From: Sepioteuthis lessoniana
Taxonomy: Eukaryota; Mollusca; Cephalopoda; Myopsida; Loliginidae
Direction: 5' to 3'
DNA length: 64,000 nucleotides
Assembly (NCBI GenBank): GCA_963585895.1
Contig: OY757904.1
Coordinates: 158,993,346-159,057,345 of the forward strand
The notes under the pieces were generated by a model. The model was not told where the DNA came from, did no database searches, and saw only the letters and a program-made list of their open reading frames with translations. Below, piece after piece: positions 1-10,397 of this stretch; the stretch's first letter is position 1; each line of letters starts with the position of its first letter. Made by a program: the position numbers and the translations under genes.

Positions 1-182
1 TTCCGTCATGGTGTCCTGAGTTATGACACTTAGATGCAGCCGGTTGTAAGGCTCCATTTGTAGAATTCATGCGAGTGTAGAGTAACCCTTTATTACCATT
101 ACTCCCAGGTTAACTTAGACCCGGAGTTATAGTACCTATTAAAGTCCTAACTGCGAGACAAATACATCTGTTTAAAAATTAT
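1..182 (+). repeat. SINE-F copy, 5' cut by window edge
   Basis: This is a degenerate copy of a family also seen at 1404, 42222, 47030 and 60828. Shared landmarks are a GTGTCCTG(A/G) box followed by TATGACACT, a 'gaggctcc' segment, then 'taccattactcccaggt' and 'ggtagcacctgataaggcc'-like text. It ends in AT-rich sequence with 'aaattatttg'. No protein is encoded. The assignment rests on comparison with the other copies in this window. Confidence 0.6.
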
Positions 183-305
183 TTGTAGGTAATCAGATAG
201 GAATACTTGTAGAGATTAGATAGTTATACTTGATATCACATAACTGTAAATTATTTGTTTTAAGAATAAATATAATTGATGATATAATTGCTTATTAAAG
301 AATTA

Positions 306-536
306 TTAGGGGAATCCCCTGTGATATCGTGGTTAATGCACTGGACTGCGACAGAGAAGTAAACGTGTCCGACCTCCATTTGTACTATTCACTTTTTACT
401 AACGCCCCTTGGGAAAGACAGGAACCTCCTTATTCTCTCCGCTTTTGATGAAATATTATCACTACTGACATTCTACGAGGATTTGGCTTTAAATAACCCA
501 CGACGGTTGATATTAAGCAAAGAAACCAAACCAAAC
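306..536 (+). repeat. SINE-B copy (tRNA-derived)
   Basis: The head 'gatatcgtggttaatgcac' matches the head of the better copy at 35887 ('gtgtaatggttaaagcgat'). The tail 'ggctttaaataaccc...ggttgat' matches the family's 3' end, which reads TTTGGCATTAAATAACC then GTTGATATGCC. The middle is diverged. The tRNA origin is inferred from the A-box-like head. Confidence 0.6.
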
Positions 537-750
537 CTGAAGATTATTATTAATAACTTGAAACCATATAACTGTATGCAAATAAATGACTGTAATTAAA
601 TAGAAATAATTACTTGTAACCATATAATTATTAGTATTAGACATGAATATTTAAAAACAAACAAATATATAGACATTATTATCATTTGATCGGAATACTT
701 GATACCGTTTAACTGTAAATTATTTGTAAACTTACTTGAAAATATAATTG

Positions 751-990
751 TTTGCCAATGTTCTGGGAGACCGGGTTCAATCCCAGGTCGAATCATACCG
801 AAGACTCAAAAAATGATACTTGATGCCGCCTTGCTTAATACTCAGCATTATAAGGTAAGAGTCAAGGTAAAGTGGAGCAATCCAGGGAATGGAGTAGCAC
901 CTTCCTCTACGCCTCGGTGTAGTAGCTATTGAAAAGGGAGCTTTCGGGTAATCCTCGACTAAGGTCGCCAACTTTACTTACTTTTACTTA
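751..990 (+). repeat. SINE-A copy, near full length
   Basis: The B-box-like element 'gggttcaatcccaggtc' lies at about 773-790. It is followed by the family body 'gtaaagtggagcaatccagg', 'cctcggtgtagtagctattg', 'aaaagggagctttcggg' and the 3' end 'ggtcgccaactttactta'. The same order is found at 8033 (minus), 29483 (minus), 36839 (plus) and 50541 (minus). It is non-coding and would depend on an internal RNA polymerase III promoter. Confidence 0.85.
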
Positions 991-1403
991 TTGAATATGA
1001 TAATCCTTTACTTGAAACCATACAACTATATGCAAACTATTTGTATAAAATAAAAATATTTAATATTGTTTAACTGTGCAAAACTTGAAGAAAAAAACTA
1101 CACAAAAATGTAAATATAAACATGCAATATACACAATTCCCTAACCTCTAGGCATAAAATAACCTTAAACGAGTTGACATGCCTTTAAAATCAGTCAATC
1201 ATCTATCATGAATTGAGATGGCATGAAAAATATTAAAATACCAAATAAATCGTAGAATATTTATACCCTTATCTTCAAGGTAAATATAAAATACATTGTT
1301 GAATATTCATTTCTTTACTTTCAAGGTAAATACAACAGAAAAACATATTCCTAATAGAGAACCGAGAAAAAAAAATTGAAAAGCCGCTACAAAGAATATA
1401 TTG
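991..1403. other. AT-rich sequence without recognised feature
   Basis: Strongly AT-rich, with short recurring words such as 'cttgaaaccatataactgtatgcaa' pieces that also occur at 540-730 and 61190-61800. These resemble the degenerate 3' extension seen after SINE-F copies. No coding region was seen. Confidence 0.4.
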
Positions 1404-1606
1404 CCCAGTCTGCTTCTCTGCAGAGGGGTAAGACCCCTGCCCTCCAATAAGTGTCCTGGATATGACACTAAATAATCTGATGGCGAGTTTCCAATGATGC
1501 TGGAATTTTGGGGAATGCAGAGTACCCCTTCATTGCCATTGCTTCCAGGTCCACTCTAGCCAGGAATGGTAGCACCTGATAAGGCCCTATCTATTGGTTA
1601 AATAGA
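1404..1606 (+). repeat. SINE-F copy
   Basis: It begins at 'cccagtctgcttctctgcag' and carries 'aggggtaagacccc', 'gtgtcctggatatgacact', 'ccttcattgccattgcttcc' and 'ggtagcacctgataaggcc' in the family order. This is one of the cleaner copies. Confidence 0.75.
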
Positions 1607-1955
1607 AATAACTGCATACTAATGCTAAACTGAACTGTTTGAATTAGAACGGTTTGACTAAACTGAATAGCTTGAAATAGAAATGTTTTTGACAATTAAA
1701 CTGTACTTACATTTAAACTGCGTGCTCATGCTGAACTGAATTCTTTGAAATGGAACTGCTTTTGACATTCAACTGTACTTACATTAAACTGAATTGTTTA
1801 ATATAAAACTGTTTTGACATTTAAAATCTGTACTTATACTTAGCTGAAGTCGAACTGTTTGAATAAACTGAATAGCTTGAAATAGAAATGCTTTTGACAA
1901 TTAAACTGTGTACTCATGCTAAACTGAATTGTTTGAAATAGAACTGACAATTTGT
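1607..1955 (+). repeat. Degenerate short tandem block after SINE-F
   Basis: Words of the type 'gaattgtttgaaatagaactg' and 'tttgacatttaaactgtactt' recur about six times with a spacing of roughly 50-70 bp. A similar block follows the SINE-F copy at 61190-61800, so the block probably belongs to the family's 3' side or to a favoured insertion context. Confidence 0.55.
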
Positions 1956-1961
1956 ATAAAA

Positions 1962-2020
1962 ATGGATTTGGCGTTAAATAACCTACAAGGGTTGATATGC
2001 CATAAAACCCAAGCAACAAA
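1962..2020 (+). repeat. SINE-B 3' tail fragment
   Basis: Only the 3' end is present: 'gatttggcgttaaataacc', 'tacaagggttgatatgcc' and an A/C-rich tail. The tRNA-like head is absent, as expected of a 5'-truncated retroposed copy. Confidence 0.65.
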
Positions 2021-2190
2021 GAATGTATAGATTTTGGTATTGAGTTTTTAAAGCAAAGATTCTCGAAAAACCCGGAAGATTGGTCAGGAATTCTTGTTGA
2101 ATGAGATGCGAAAGAAGAATAAATGAAAATATTGATGAATTAAGTGAGAACAGAGTTCCTAAAAATATTAATTCTTTACTTAAGTATGTA

Positions 2191-2454
2191 TTTACCCAAC
2201 CCCTTCGCTAAATAACAAGATGTGATACAAGGTCAGTTTTTGGCGAAGGATAATTGGTTTAAATTTTCCTGCTTGTAGACTGGTTGACTTACAAAGGCTA
2301 AAAACCCAGTTTGCTCTACTATTTACCCATTGCTGAGGAGAAAAGAAAAATACATTCATGCTTTTCCTAAGGGCGCAAGTGAAACACTGAAGATTCATCC
2401 CGAATTTCAACTCGTCTGACCGATTCCATTTTTCTATGACGATAACCGTTACAC
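2191..2454 (-). repeat. SINE-D copy, minus orientation
   Basis: Read on the minus strand, the tRNA-like head is at the right end: the complement of 'tatgacgataaccgttacac' gives 'gtgtaacggttatcgtcata'. The 3' end is the complement of 'gatgtgatacaaggtcag', i.e. a GACCTTGTATCACATC box. The copies at 41740, 42376 and 59500 have the same arrangement. Confidence 0.7.
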
Positions 2455-3550
2455 ATTTCTATTTGGTTCTTTATGGAAAGTTAAATAAAGGGTCAGCAAC
2501 ATGACGCTCACAGTACCAAATATGAGACTGATTGATTGATTATAACGGCATGTCAAACCGTCAGAAGCTAGTTATGCTAAGAGGTTAGGGAATCACGTTT
2601 ATATTCACATTTTTTGAGTAGCTTTTTCTTAAGATTGTTTTGCACACACTCCTGTTGAATTCGAATATCTTTAAAACATATTCGACCCGTACACGGGAAT
2701 AATGGTAATGGAGGAGTACCTCATTTACCCCAGATCTCCAGAACTGAAGCCTATCAGATGTAGTTTACTGATATAATCAAAGATGTACCTTTTTTTGCGG
2801 GGGGTGGGGAGAAGTCTTACACCGATGCAGGAGAGACATTCAACTTATTCTAAGTCAAAATATCTAAGTTTGACTTAACCAATAAAAGTGGGACGAGGGA
2901 TTCTGATGCATTACGCTTGACGTAACGATTGGATAAATAGTTTTGCTACATCCTTATAGCTTTTTCCAATTTATTCACTGTTTTAGTGTTACGATTTAGT
3001 ACCTTTAATCGACTATCTCTTATTCCTGTATATCTATTTATATGAATAAAATAATACTATATTTTAAAGAGAGCCAAAGGTCAGTTTGCTCGGAGCGCCA
3101 TGAAGCCGAAGATCGTCCCTGGTTATATGTAACCTTAAAACGAAAGCTCAATGAGAAGAATCAAGAAGCATTTGAACTCGAATCTTCAATTCTGAGATTA
3201 AATGACTTTCATTCATAAGTTTTGTGGAATTTGAGGAGAGAAGAGGCACAGGTTAACTTTGCATCGAAAGGGCAAACGTATCTTGTGTTTGGTTTATTAA
3301 AAAACAACAATGTAATGAAAGCCATGCACAATGAATAAAGTTTTATGTCTACTTGGCTCTTTAGCTGAGCTAAGGATTTATTTAGTGGTTAGGTTAATAG
3401 CTGGGTGTAGATGTGGAGATGAGGAGACTGGTCGAGAGACATTCTTAGAGGAAAGAGTGGGAGATAGATAATGTACTGCTGGAGAATCTAAACATAGTCA
3501 CATTCAAAAAATGCTATTCAAATAAATTTAACAAATTTATTTTAATTCTT
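2455..3550. other. Mostly unassigned; SINE-F fragment on minus strand at about 2690-2845
   Basis: The complement of 2694-2768 resembles the SINE-F middle ('catctgat', 'ccagttctggag', 'attaccattattcc'). The complement of about 2812-2840 resembles its 'ctgcagaggggtaagac' head. The rest is AT-rich with no coding region recognised. Confidence 0.4.
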
Positions 3551-3599
3551 TTGAGGAAACAAAATATTTTTCAAAAACAAAGTATTTATGTATATTTTC

Positions 3600-3800
3600 T
3601 AAAATTTATATATTTATGGCTGTATATATATATATATATAAAAATATATATAGATGTGTATATATATATGGGTTTGCGTGTGTATATACTGTATATATAT
3701 ATATATATGGCTCTGTGTGTGTGTATATATATATATGGGTGTGTGTGTATATATACATATATATATATGTATATATATATATGTGTGTGTGTGTGTGTAT
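3600..3800. repeat. (TA)n/(TG)n compound microsatellite
   Basis: Alternating TA runs with GTGTGT interruptions run up to the assembly gap. Apparent reading frames through it are low-complexity artefacts. Confidence 0.95.
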
Positions 3801-4000
3801 NNNNNNNNNNNNNNNNNNNNNNNNNNNNNNNNNNNNNNNNNNNNNNNNNNNNNNNNNNNNNNNNNNNNNNNNNNNNNNNNNNNNNNNNNNNNNNNNNNNN
3901 NNNNNNNNNNNNNNNNNNNNNNNNNNNNNNNNNNNNNNNNNNNNNNNNNNNNNNNNNNNNNNNNNNNNNNNNNNNNNNNNNNNNNNNNNNNNNNNNNNNN
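3801..4000. other. Assembly gap of 200 N
   Basis: Exactly 200 N directly follow a TG/TA microsatellite. The round number suggests a placeholder, so the real length is unknown. Confidence 0.99.
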
Positions 4001-4004
4001 AGTT

Positions 4005-4230
4005 GATTTGGCGCCCCTTTTATGCGATATGAACTGATGGCTCTGTTGTAGAGTTTCGGCTCTTCAATTTGTGGTCGCTGGTTCGATCTCCAGTGGTGTA
4101 GATTATGGTATATTCTGCTGATGAAACCTAATAAGGTCGAAACAGCTGTCCAGTGTTCCCGTATGTCGTGCGTAGGTGTTCGGCGGATTTTCTGGTCTTG
4201 GTAATTCAATTCACAGTATTAATTCCTCTA
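4005..4230 (+). repeat. SINE-C copy (tRNA-derived)
   Basis: The A-box-like 'ctgttgtagagtttcggc' and B-box-like 'ctggttcgatctccagtgg' are spaced as in a tRNA. The body continues 'ctgctgatgaaacctaataa', 'ggtcgaaacagctgtccagt' and ends near 'aattcctc'. A second copy lies at 62869-63062 with the same order. Confidence 0.75.
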
Positions 4231-4534
4231 CTTAAAAATATCCACATGACTTTTCACTATATTGAAATATTAAAAAAAAACTATCAAAGATTACATTACA
4301 GAAGGAGGGGGTCAGAAAGAGAATTAAAAGGAAAAAGCAAATGGCAAAAACTAAATAGAAATTTAATTGTTTTTATTAGGAATCAAACTATAAAGATTGA
4401 ATGAAATCAAGAAGGATTTCTTGGACTTATATTTAGTTTAAACTTTAAAAGTTTAAACGAGAAAGTTTATATTAATCTTACAAATTTAAACTTAGGTTTA
4501 CTTCAGTAATTTAATTATAAAAAAAGATTCGTAT

Positions 4535-6050
4535 AAATAAAATCATAACGGCTCAACGTCTAAAATAATTTCGTCTTAAAAAGTAAATGTAAGTACGGAC
4601 AGAAAGTCTAAGTAAATTAAGTCCTAAGTAAAAAAAAAAAAAAAAAAAAAAAAAGACGCGTATAAGAAAGATCATAAAAGCTCAAAGTTTAAGAGTCTAT
4701 TGGGTTTCAAGGTAATTTATGATGTTTTTTGGTATCTGACTCCATTCTGGGTTATTCTATTCTTACCCCACGTTATCTTGCTGGTTTAATTTCTTGGACA
4801 TGAAAGCTGTAAGAAATCACATGAAAGAAGACAGGAAGAGAAGATAGGAGCCCAATATATCTTTTATATTTTGCCTTTATTTCTGGGTTCAACAACCAAT
4901 CAGTGGGTGGGGAAATTCTCCCTGAATACTTATGAAATGGTTGCGTCTTCCAGTCAAGGTGTTAAAATGTGTTAGTCGTTAAGTCCGTTATATGGTGTCT
5001 TAATTGTGATTCTGACGAGTCTATTATTTGGTGTTTTTACTCCTTGGTAAAAGAGGCAGCTGCTACTAGTGGAAAGGATTGCCAACGCATCGTCGAGAGA
5101 CGGATGTATGGCAACTTCCACCAGTAGCCAGAAAGATTTAGGTGTTGTCACTCCACTGGTCACTGTTGGAAGAGAACAGGCTTCTATTTTTTACCGAGAG
5201 GGTTCCTTCTTTGGGCCATGCGTCGCCCCTTTTCCTGTCTGGGGCTTCTGGGAGATTCTGAATTTTTTGTATTCATTTTAAATTTAATTTTGTTTTATTT
5301 TCGTTTTATTTATTTTTTATTAATTCCCACAAGTCTCCTCTTAAAAGTAAAGGTAGGTGCGGATAGAAAGTCTTCTAAAAAAAGTGGATGTGATTTCCAT
5401 AGTGTTCATGTAAGATAATTTCCATTAAAAATATTGATAGGGTTCCTTCAGACGCTTAAGTAAAAAATAGACGTATAAATTAGATAAGAAAATCATAAAG
5501 TCTAAAAGCATCTCGTCTTAAAAAGTAAACATAAGTGCGGGTAGAAAGTCTTCAGTAGAAAAAGTTGATGCTATTTCCTTAGTTTTCATGCAAGGTAATT
5601 TCCATTAAAAATATTGATAGAACTTCCATCCCACTCCTAAGTTAAAAAAGGTATATATAGATAAGATCATAAAAGCTCAAAGTCTAAAAGAATCTTGTCT
5701 TCAAAAGTAAACGAAAGTGTGGACAGAAAGTCTACGTAAATTAAGTCCTAAGTAAAAAAAAATACGTATAAATAAGATCATAAAAGCTCAACGTCTAAAA
5801 GAATCTAGTCTTAAAAAGTAAATATAAGTGCTGGCAGAAAGTCTTATCAGAAAAAGTGGATGCGATTTCCATAATATACATGCAAGATAATTTTTACTAA
5901 AAATATTTATTGAAGGTCCTCCCCACTCCAATGTAAAAAACACAGGTATAAATAAGATCATAAAAGCTCAAATTCTAAAAGAATCTCCTCTTAAAAAGTA
6001 AACGTATCTACGGGCAGAAAGTCTAAGTAAAATAAGTCCAAAGTAAAAAA
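4535..6050. repeat. Interrupted tandem repeat, unit about 110-180 bp
   Basis: The core 'aagatcataaaagctcaa', 'gtctaaaagaatct', 'cttaaaaagtaaa', 'cagaaagtct' recurs at about 4535, 4665, 5335, 5470, 5655, 5765 and 5945. Some units add 'gatgcgatttccat' and 'aaaatattgatag'. Several end in poly(A) (4630, 5750, 6045). A different segment of about 600 bp (4725-5330) interrupts the series. No protein is supported. Confidence 0.75.
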
Positions 6051-6104
6051 AAAAAAAAAAATTCGGACAGAAACCAACGCCTATAACCGTTACGCCATGT
6101 GTCC

Positions 6105-6400
6105 TGCTGGACAATTCAGACACAAGCTTCTAAGGAGACAATCTGACACAAGCTTCTAAGGAGGCAATCATCTGGAGGTTGAAGGTTCAATCCTGGCTAC
6201 AGGCGAGTAACAATACAGGAATACTTAACCTTGTACCTGGTTATGGCTAACAGAATCAGAATAGGCGACCCCCGTGGATTCAATAAAGGACGTAGTTCGA
6301 AGTTCCGTGAAGGTTCCCGAGTTCGACAAACACCAGAAGGCCGGAGGATATATCAGCCGAAACGTTGTGGAAATAACTATAAAGATGAAGACAATAGTCC
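6105..6400 (+). repeat. tRNA-like repeat piece
   Basis: 'gacacaagcttctaaggag' occurs twice in close succession (about 6119 and 6146). It is followed by a B-box-like 'ggttcaatcctggctac' and later 'ggatatatcagccgaaacg', a phrase that recurs in weaker form near 59300. Probably a SINE fragment; the family is not resolved. Confidence 0.4.
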
Positions 6401-6479
6401 GAAAACCCTTAATGATAAAGAAAGAAATAATTATTTCCAAAAACAACTTATTTGTTATGTGGACTTCTATGATACCAAC

Positions 6480-6720
6480 CGTTTGGTTTGGTTGTTTAAT
6501 GGCATATCAACCTTTGTAGGTTATTTAATGCCAAAGCCATTCTCCTAGAAGAACAGTAGTAGTACTATTTAACTCATAACTGGGAGGATAAGAAGGATCA
6601 TACCTTTCCTAAGGGCATTTGCCCGAAAGTGAACGTAATAGCGTGACTGGAGTACGAACTCGCTTACTACGATTCCGCAGTCCATCGCTTTAACCAATAC
6701 ACCACGAGGAGGACACCTCC
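6480..6720 (-). repeat. SINE-B copy, minus orientation
   Basis: This mirrors the copy at 35887-36135. The complement of its right end gives 'ggaggtgtcctcctcgtgg' and 'gtattggttaaagcgatgga', and the left end is the complement of the tail 'ggcattaaataacctacaaa'. Nearly full length. Confidence 0.8.
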
Positions 6721-7070
6721 GATACGATCCGTGTTCTTGTAGCTGAGATGCAATACCAGCTGGTTCCTGGAACTTGGATTCTTGGAGGAATAAAGAGATG
6801 AATCTTATTAGGACATTATTCGTTATTCCAGTTTTCGATATCTGCTGTTCCTTCCAATCATAAAAGTGACAATCCGAGTGAAACCCGATAAAAATAAATT
6901 AAGATGAAAATGATATTAGTAAAAAGTATTATAATAATGATTGACAGAATTTTGTTTAAAGATAATTAAAAAACAAACATATATAACACAGAATAAACTA
7001 TAAATAAATGTAACGAAAGAAAATTTATTCGGACACAGTCAAAAGTTTATCACAAAAATATTATTCACCG
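6721..7070. other. AT-rich sequence, no feature seen
   Basis: No open frame of note, no repeat family recognised. Confidence 0.4.
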
Positions 7071-7263
7071 TATATACTCGAGTAATGTAATGAACGACCC
7101 CTTATCTTTTGCCCCCCAAAAGTGTTTTTAATTATATATTGCATGTAATGAACGACAGTAAGTTTCTTCGACGTGTTCAAAAACTTATCTCATGTAATGA
7201 ACGATTATTTGTTTTTGAAGTGAAAAATTGGTTTTACAAAGTCATTCATTACACGAGTCTATA
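7071..7263. mobile_element. Possible MITE of about 190 bp
   Basis: The left end 'tatatactcgagtaatgtaa' and the complement of the right end, 'tatagactcgtgtaatgaat', form imperfect terminal inverted repeats. The word 'atgtaatgaacga' also recurs twice more inside (about 7144 and 7193). It is non-coding. The superfamily is not identified, and a target duplication beyond TA-rich flanks is not clear. Confidence 0.45.
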
Positions 7264-8032
7264 CAGCAATAAATAATGCAAGTGTGGATGTTTTTGAGCC
7301 AGTATAGACACATTTTTCTAGAGTCTGATGCCATCACAGAAGTCATTCACTTCACTTTTTGAAAAAAAAGACTATTACAGTCCACGTAAAAGAATGACGT
7401 AATTAAGTAACAATGAAGGTTATAGGAATATGACCAAGATTTCAGCACCGTTCGACTGATTATTCTTTAGCAGAAGGAGTTTGACACTATCTTCCTCGAG
7501 ATGACGTTGCACAGATTTTTTTTCGTTAGCAACTCCAAAAATACGAATGTGGTTATAATAGGAAAAGCGATCAAAGACGATTTAAGAATTGTTGAAACAT
7601 TCCTTATGCAAATAACAATTAGTAATGAACTAATCGATTGTTTAAAATCCTGTAAATCATATAAAATGCCTTTCAGAGTAAAAAAAAAAAAAAAAAAAAA
7701 AAGGACAGTGGGACTAATTATTTTTTGAAGAAATTTATTTTGGTAGGTAAAATAAAAAATTACTTTTAGGGGGTCGGATTTAACTCTTTGAGTGCCCCCA
7801 AACTCCACTCTTCCCACAGTAAAATAAAAAAGTGGAAATGTCAGTGTGTGGGGTTTCTCTTTCAGATGGAGATGAATGAAGGAATTCTTAATTAAGTGGA
7901 AGTTAAATTTTTTTAATCAAAATTTGCAATATAAAATAAATTTAATAATAGCAAAATTTGCAATATAAAGGAATTTAGTATCAAATTTGTATCAAAGGAA
8001 TAGAAATGACTGTAAAAAGCCAAATTTGTTAT
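7264..8032. other. AT-rich sequence, no feature recognised
   Basis: Contains a poly(A) run at 7681-7702. Short overlapping frames on both strands are not convincing as genes. Confidence 0.4.
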
Positions 8033-8285
8033 AAAGTTAGCAATCGTAGTCATGGGTTACCCAAAGGCTCCCCTTTCAATAGCTCCTAAGCTGAGGTGTT
8101 GGGGAGGGGAGCTACTCTTTTCCCTGGATTGCTCCACTTCACCCTTAATCCCTACCTTATAATGCTGAGTGTTAAGCAATGCGACATCAAGTACCATTTT
8201 TGTGTCTTTGATATGACTCAACCTGGGATTGAACTCCGGTCTTCCGGACCATGGGTGAACATTATCCGCTAGGCAAACGGGCCGG
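8033..8285 (-). repeat. SINE-A copy, minus orientation, near full length
   Basis: The complement shows a tRNA-like head with an A-box-like 'gcctagcggataatgttcac', a B-box-like 'gagttcaatcccagg' and then the family body ending in 'actttatt'. It is diverged but complete. Confidence 0.8.
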
Positions 8286-8587
8286 TCAAATTTGTAACAT
8301 AAGGTGATAATGTTTTAGGGAAGTTTTATTGCGTCATTTTAACAGTAAGTTCCACAGTTTTCTAGTTCCAATACTGATTCAAAAAGATAATACAGACAAC
8401 AAATTTTTAGAAACGAATTTTATACAAAAGAAACAAGAAAAAAAGATGGAAAGGATAAAGTGTTGCAAATTTTGCAGTAATTTGCGGGACTTGTCTGAGA
8501 GAGAGTGTCCGGAAAACAAACTTCTTTTAATTGAAGTAGTTTTTTGTGGTTTCGTTGAAAAGTTTCAGCTTCCGTTTAATTTAGTTG

Positions 8588-8662
8588 AGTTCTCTGTAAA
8601 GTTGTCGTTTAGTAAAATTTTCGGGTTGAAAATTTCACTAAAACACAACTTTACAGAGAACT
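8588..8662. repeat. Hairpin with 35-bp arms
   Basis: Arms at 8588-8622 and 8628-8662 are complementary at 32 of 35 positions by my reading, around a 5-base loop. A 'gaaagtttcagct' word also flanks the hairpin on both sides in direct orientation. It is not within a recognised element. Confidence 0.7.
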
Positions 8663-8705
8663 GAAAGTTTCAGCTCGTGTAGCAGAATTAATTTTACAAC
8701 CGAAA

Positions 8706-8733
8706 TGCATATATATATATATATATATATATG
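8706..8733. repeat. (TA)n microsatellite
   Basis: Pure TA run. Confidence 0.95.
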
Positions 8734-8968
8734 CGTATATCTAAATTAGGGTAGTGAAAATAATAGCGCTAGATGACTACCAGTTTCTAGGCAATATAAT
8801 CATTGGACCAAGTCTGAATTAAAAACATGATCAAAGTTGTTCGTGAAAATCTGTGAAACATTGGTGCACAACTCTACTGTTATCCGCTGATTAAGAAAAA
8901 TGCGACTTGTTTTACACAAGCTTGTAGGATTATAAACAATATATATATATATATATATATATGGTATG

Positions 8969-9086
8969 GATCAAGGGTAAAGTGGAGCAATCCAGGGAAA
9001 GGAGTAGGGCCCTTCCCTACACCTTGGTGTTGTAGCTATCGAAAAGGGAGCCTTCGGGTCACCCTCGACTATGGTCGCCAACTTTA

Positions 9087-9090
<4 letters not shown>
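8969..9090 (+). repeat. Headless SINE-A between two (TA)n tracts
   Basis: It starts at 'tcaagggtaaagtggagc' and ends with the family 3' end, so the tRNA-related half is missing. (TA)n tracts lie directly on both sides (8940-8962 and 9091-9118). This is consistent with a 5'-truncated copy inserted in TA repeats. Confidence 0.75.
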
Positions 9091-9118
<28 letters not shown>

Positions 9119-9119
<1 letters not shown>

Positions 9120-10026
9120 GTGGTGCATTCAATAAGATCCCAGACCTTTTTTTGTACAGGCATTTAGAATTGTTGTAGACTCTTGAAAACTCACTATGTT
9201 ATTGCTATGCATCTTCTGAGATGACTAACCAATTTTTATGATTTCAGGTTCAAAGGAACAGCTACATCAGCAATTGGAATACACCCTACTAAAGCCTGAT
9301 TGTCACAGCTGGTGAATTTCAAAAATGCAACTGGACGTGAGGATACTTTAGAAGAACGATATGCAATAAAATTCTGTTTTAAACTTGGAAAAAATGCCAC
9401 AGAAACCAATGGAATGCTTCAGACTTCTTTTCGACCATCTTGCATGAATCGAGCATCAGTTTTTGAGTGACATAAGAGATTCAAGGAAGGCAGGGAGTCT
9501 GTGAGGGATTATGAGAGGTGTGGGAGGACTAAGGAAGTCAATAGATCAGAGTTGATTGGCCAAAGGGTTTGGGTTAGGGTTACTATGTTGAGGTTTTAAG
9601 AGAGTTCAGGAAGAGATTCCGTCGGAAGAGGCCAGCACTCTTCAAATCGGGTCAGTGGCATTTCCACCAGGACAATGCACCAGTCCACAACTCCATCCTT
9701 GTCACAGACTATTTGACCAAGATGGGCATCAAGACAGTTTCTCAGCCTCCCTATAGTCCAGACATTGCTCCCTGAGCCTTTTGGTTATTCCCTATCCTCA
9801 GAGGCTGTCGTTGTGAGACAATTGATGAGATGAAAGAGGCTTTGAGGAAGGTCATTGACACGCTCACACAAGAGGACTTCCATGCGGCCTTCTAGAAGTT
9901 GTTGGAAAGGTACAAGTGCATTGCAGCTGGAGGAGATTACTTCAAAGGGGACTAGAGTGTCATGGGTGTACTATCAATAAAAGTGCCCATACGAAAAAAG
10001 GCTGGAAACTTATTTAATGATCCTCG
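9119..10026 (+). mobile_element. Mariner transposon with internal deletion
   Basis: The element lies between TA dinucleotides (9117-9118 and 10027-10028). Its imperfect inverted ends read 'cgtggtgcattcaataag' and, on the other strand, 'cgaggatcattaaataag'. Its length is about 908 bp; mariners are usually about 1.3 kb. Flanked by (TA)n on the left. Confidence 0.85.
9360..9955 (+). pseudogene. Mariner transposase pseudogene
   Basis: Translation from about 9365 gives the N-terminal DNA-binding part (…FKLGKNATETN…, then HKRFKEGRESVRDYERCGR), typical of mariner transposases, which cut and paste their own DNA at TA sites. From about 9620 the reading jumps to the late catalytic part (KSGQWHFHQDNAPVHNS, then PPYSPDIAP). 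The sequence between, including the first catalytic aspartate region, is missing, about 400 bp short of a normal mariner. In-frame stops occur after the FE of the HTH-hinge region and after the DIAP motif. It cannot encode an active enzyme; its ends could at most be mobilised in trans. Confidence 0.85.
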
Positions 10027-10197
10027 TATATATACATATATATTGTAAAGCTTAATCATCCAATTATCAATTCGACTTTTTAAGAATGTTTTAATTAACG
10101 TTTTAGTAGGATTGTTAAAGGTTTACACCATATGAATAGAGTAGTATGTTAACTTAAAACGACAAGTTCGTTGTTTTTACACTTTACAATTAAATAC

Positions 10198-10199
<2 letters not shown>

Positions 10200-10236
<37 letters not shown>
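10200..10236. repeat. (TA)n microsatellite
   Basis: Pure TA run just left of the RTE-like LINE. Confidence 0.95.
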
Positions 10237-10239
<3 letters not shown>

Positions 10240-10397
10240 GCTACAACAAGAGGGTTCTTCTGTGTGAAGGTGATAACCAGTAAATCATTTTGGTAAGCAT
10301 TAAATGATACACATGATCAGGATCATGGGTTTCGAAAAAGTGATAATAAAAATAAATTCTGAAAAATGTTCAATTGTATTTTTAATTTTAACAATAT

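Noticed and set aside
3551-4209. Open frames across the gap
   Set aside because: Composed of microsatellite translation and N-derived unknown residues.
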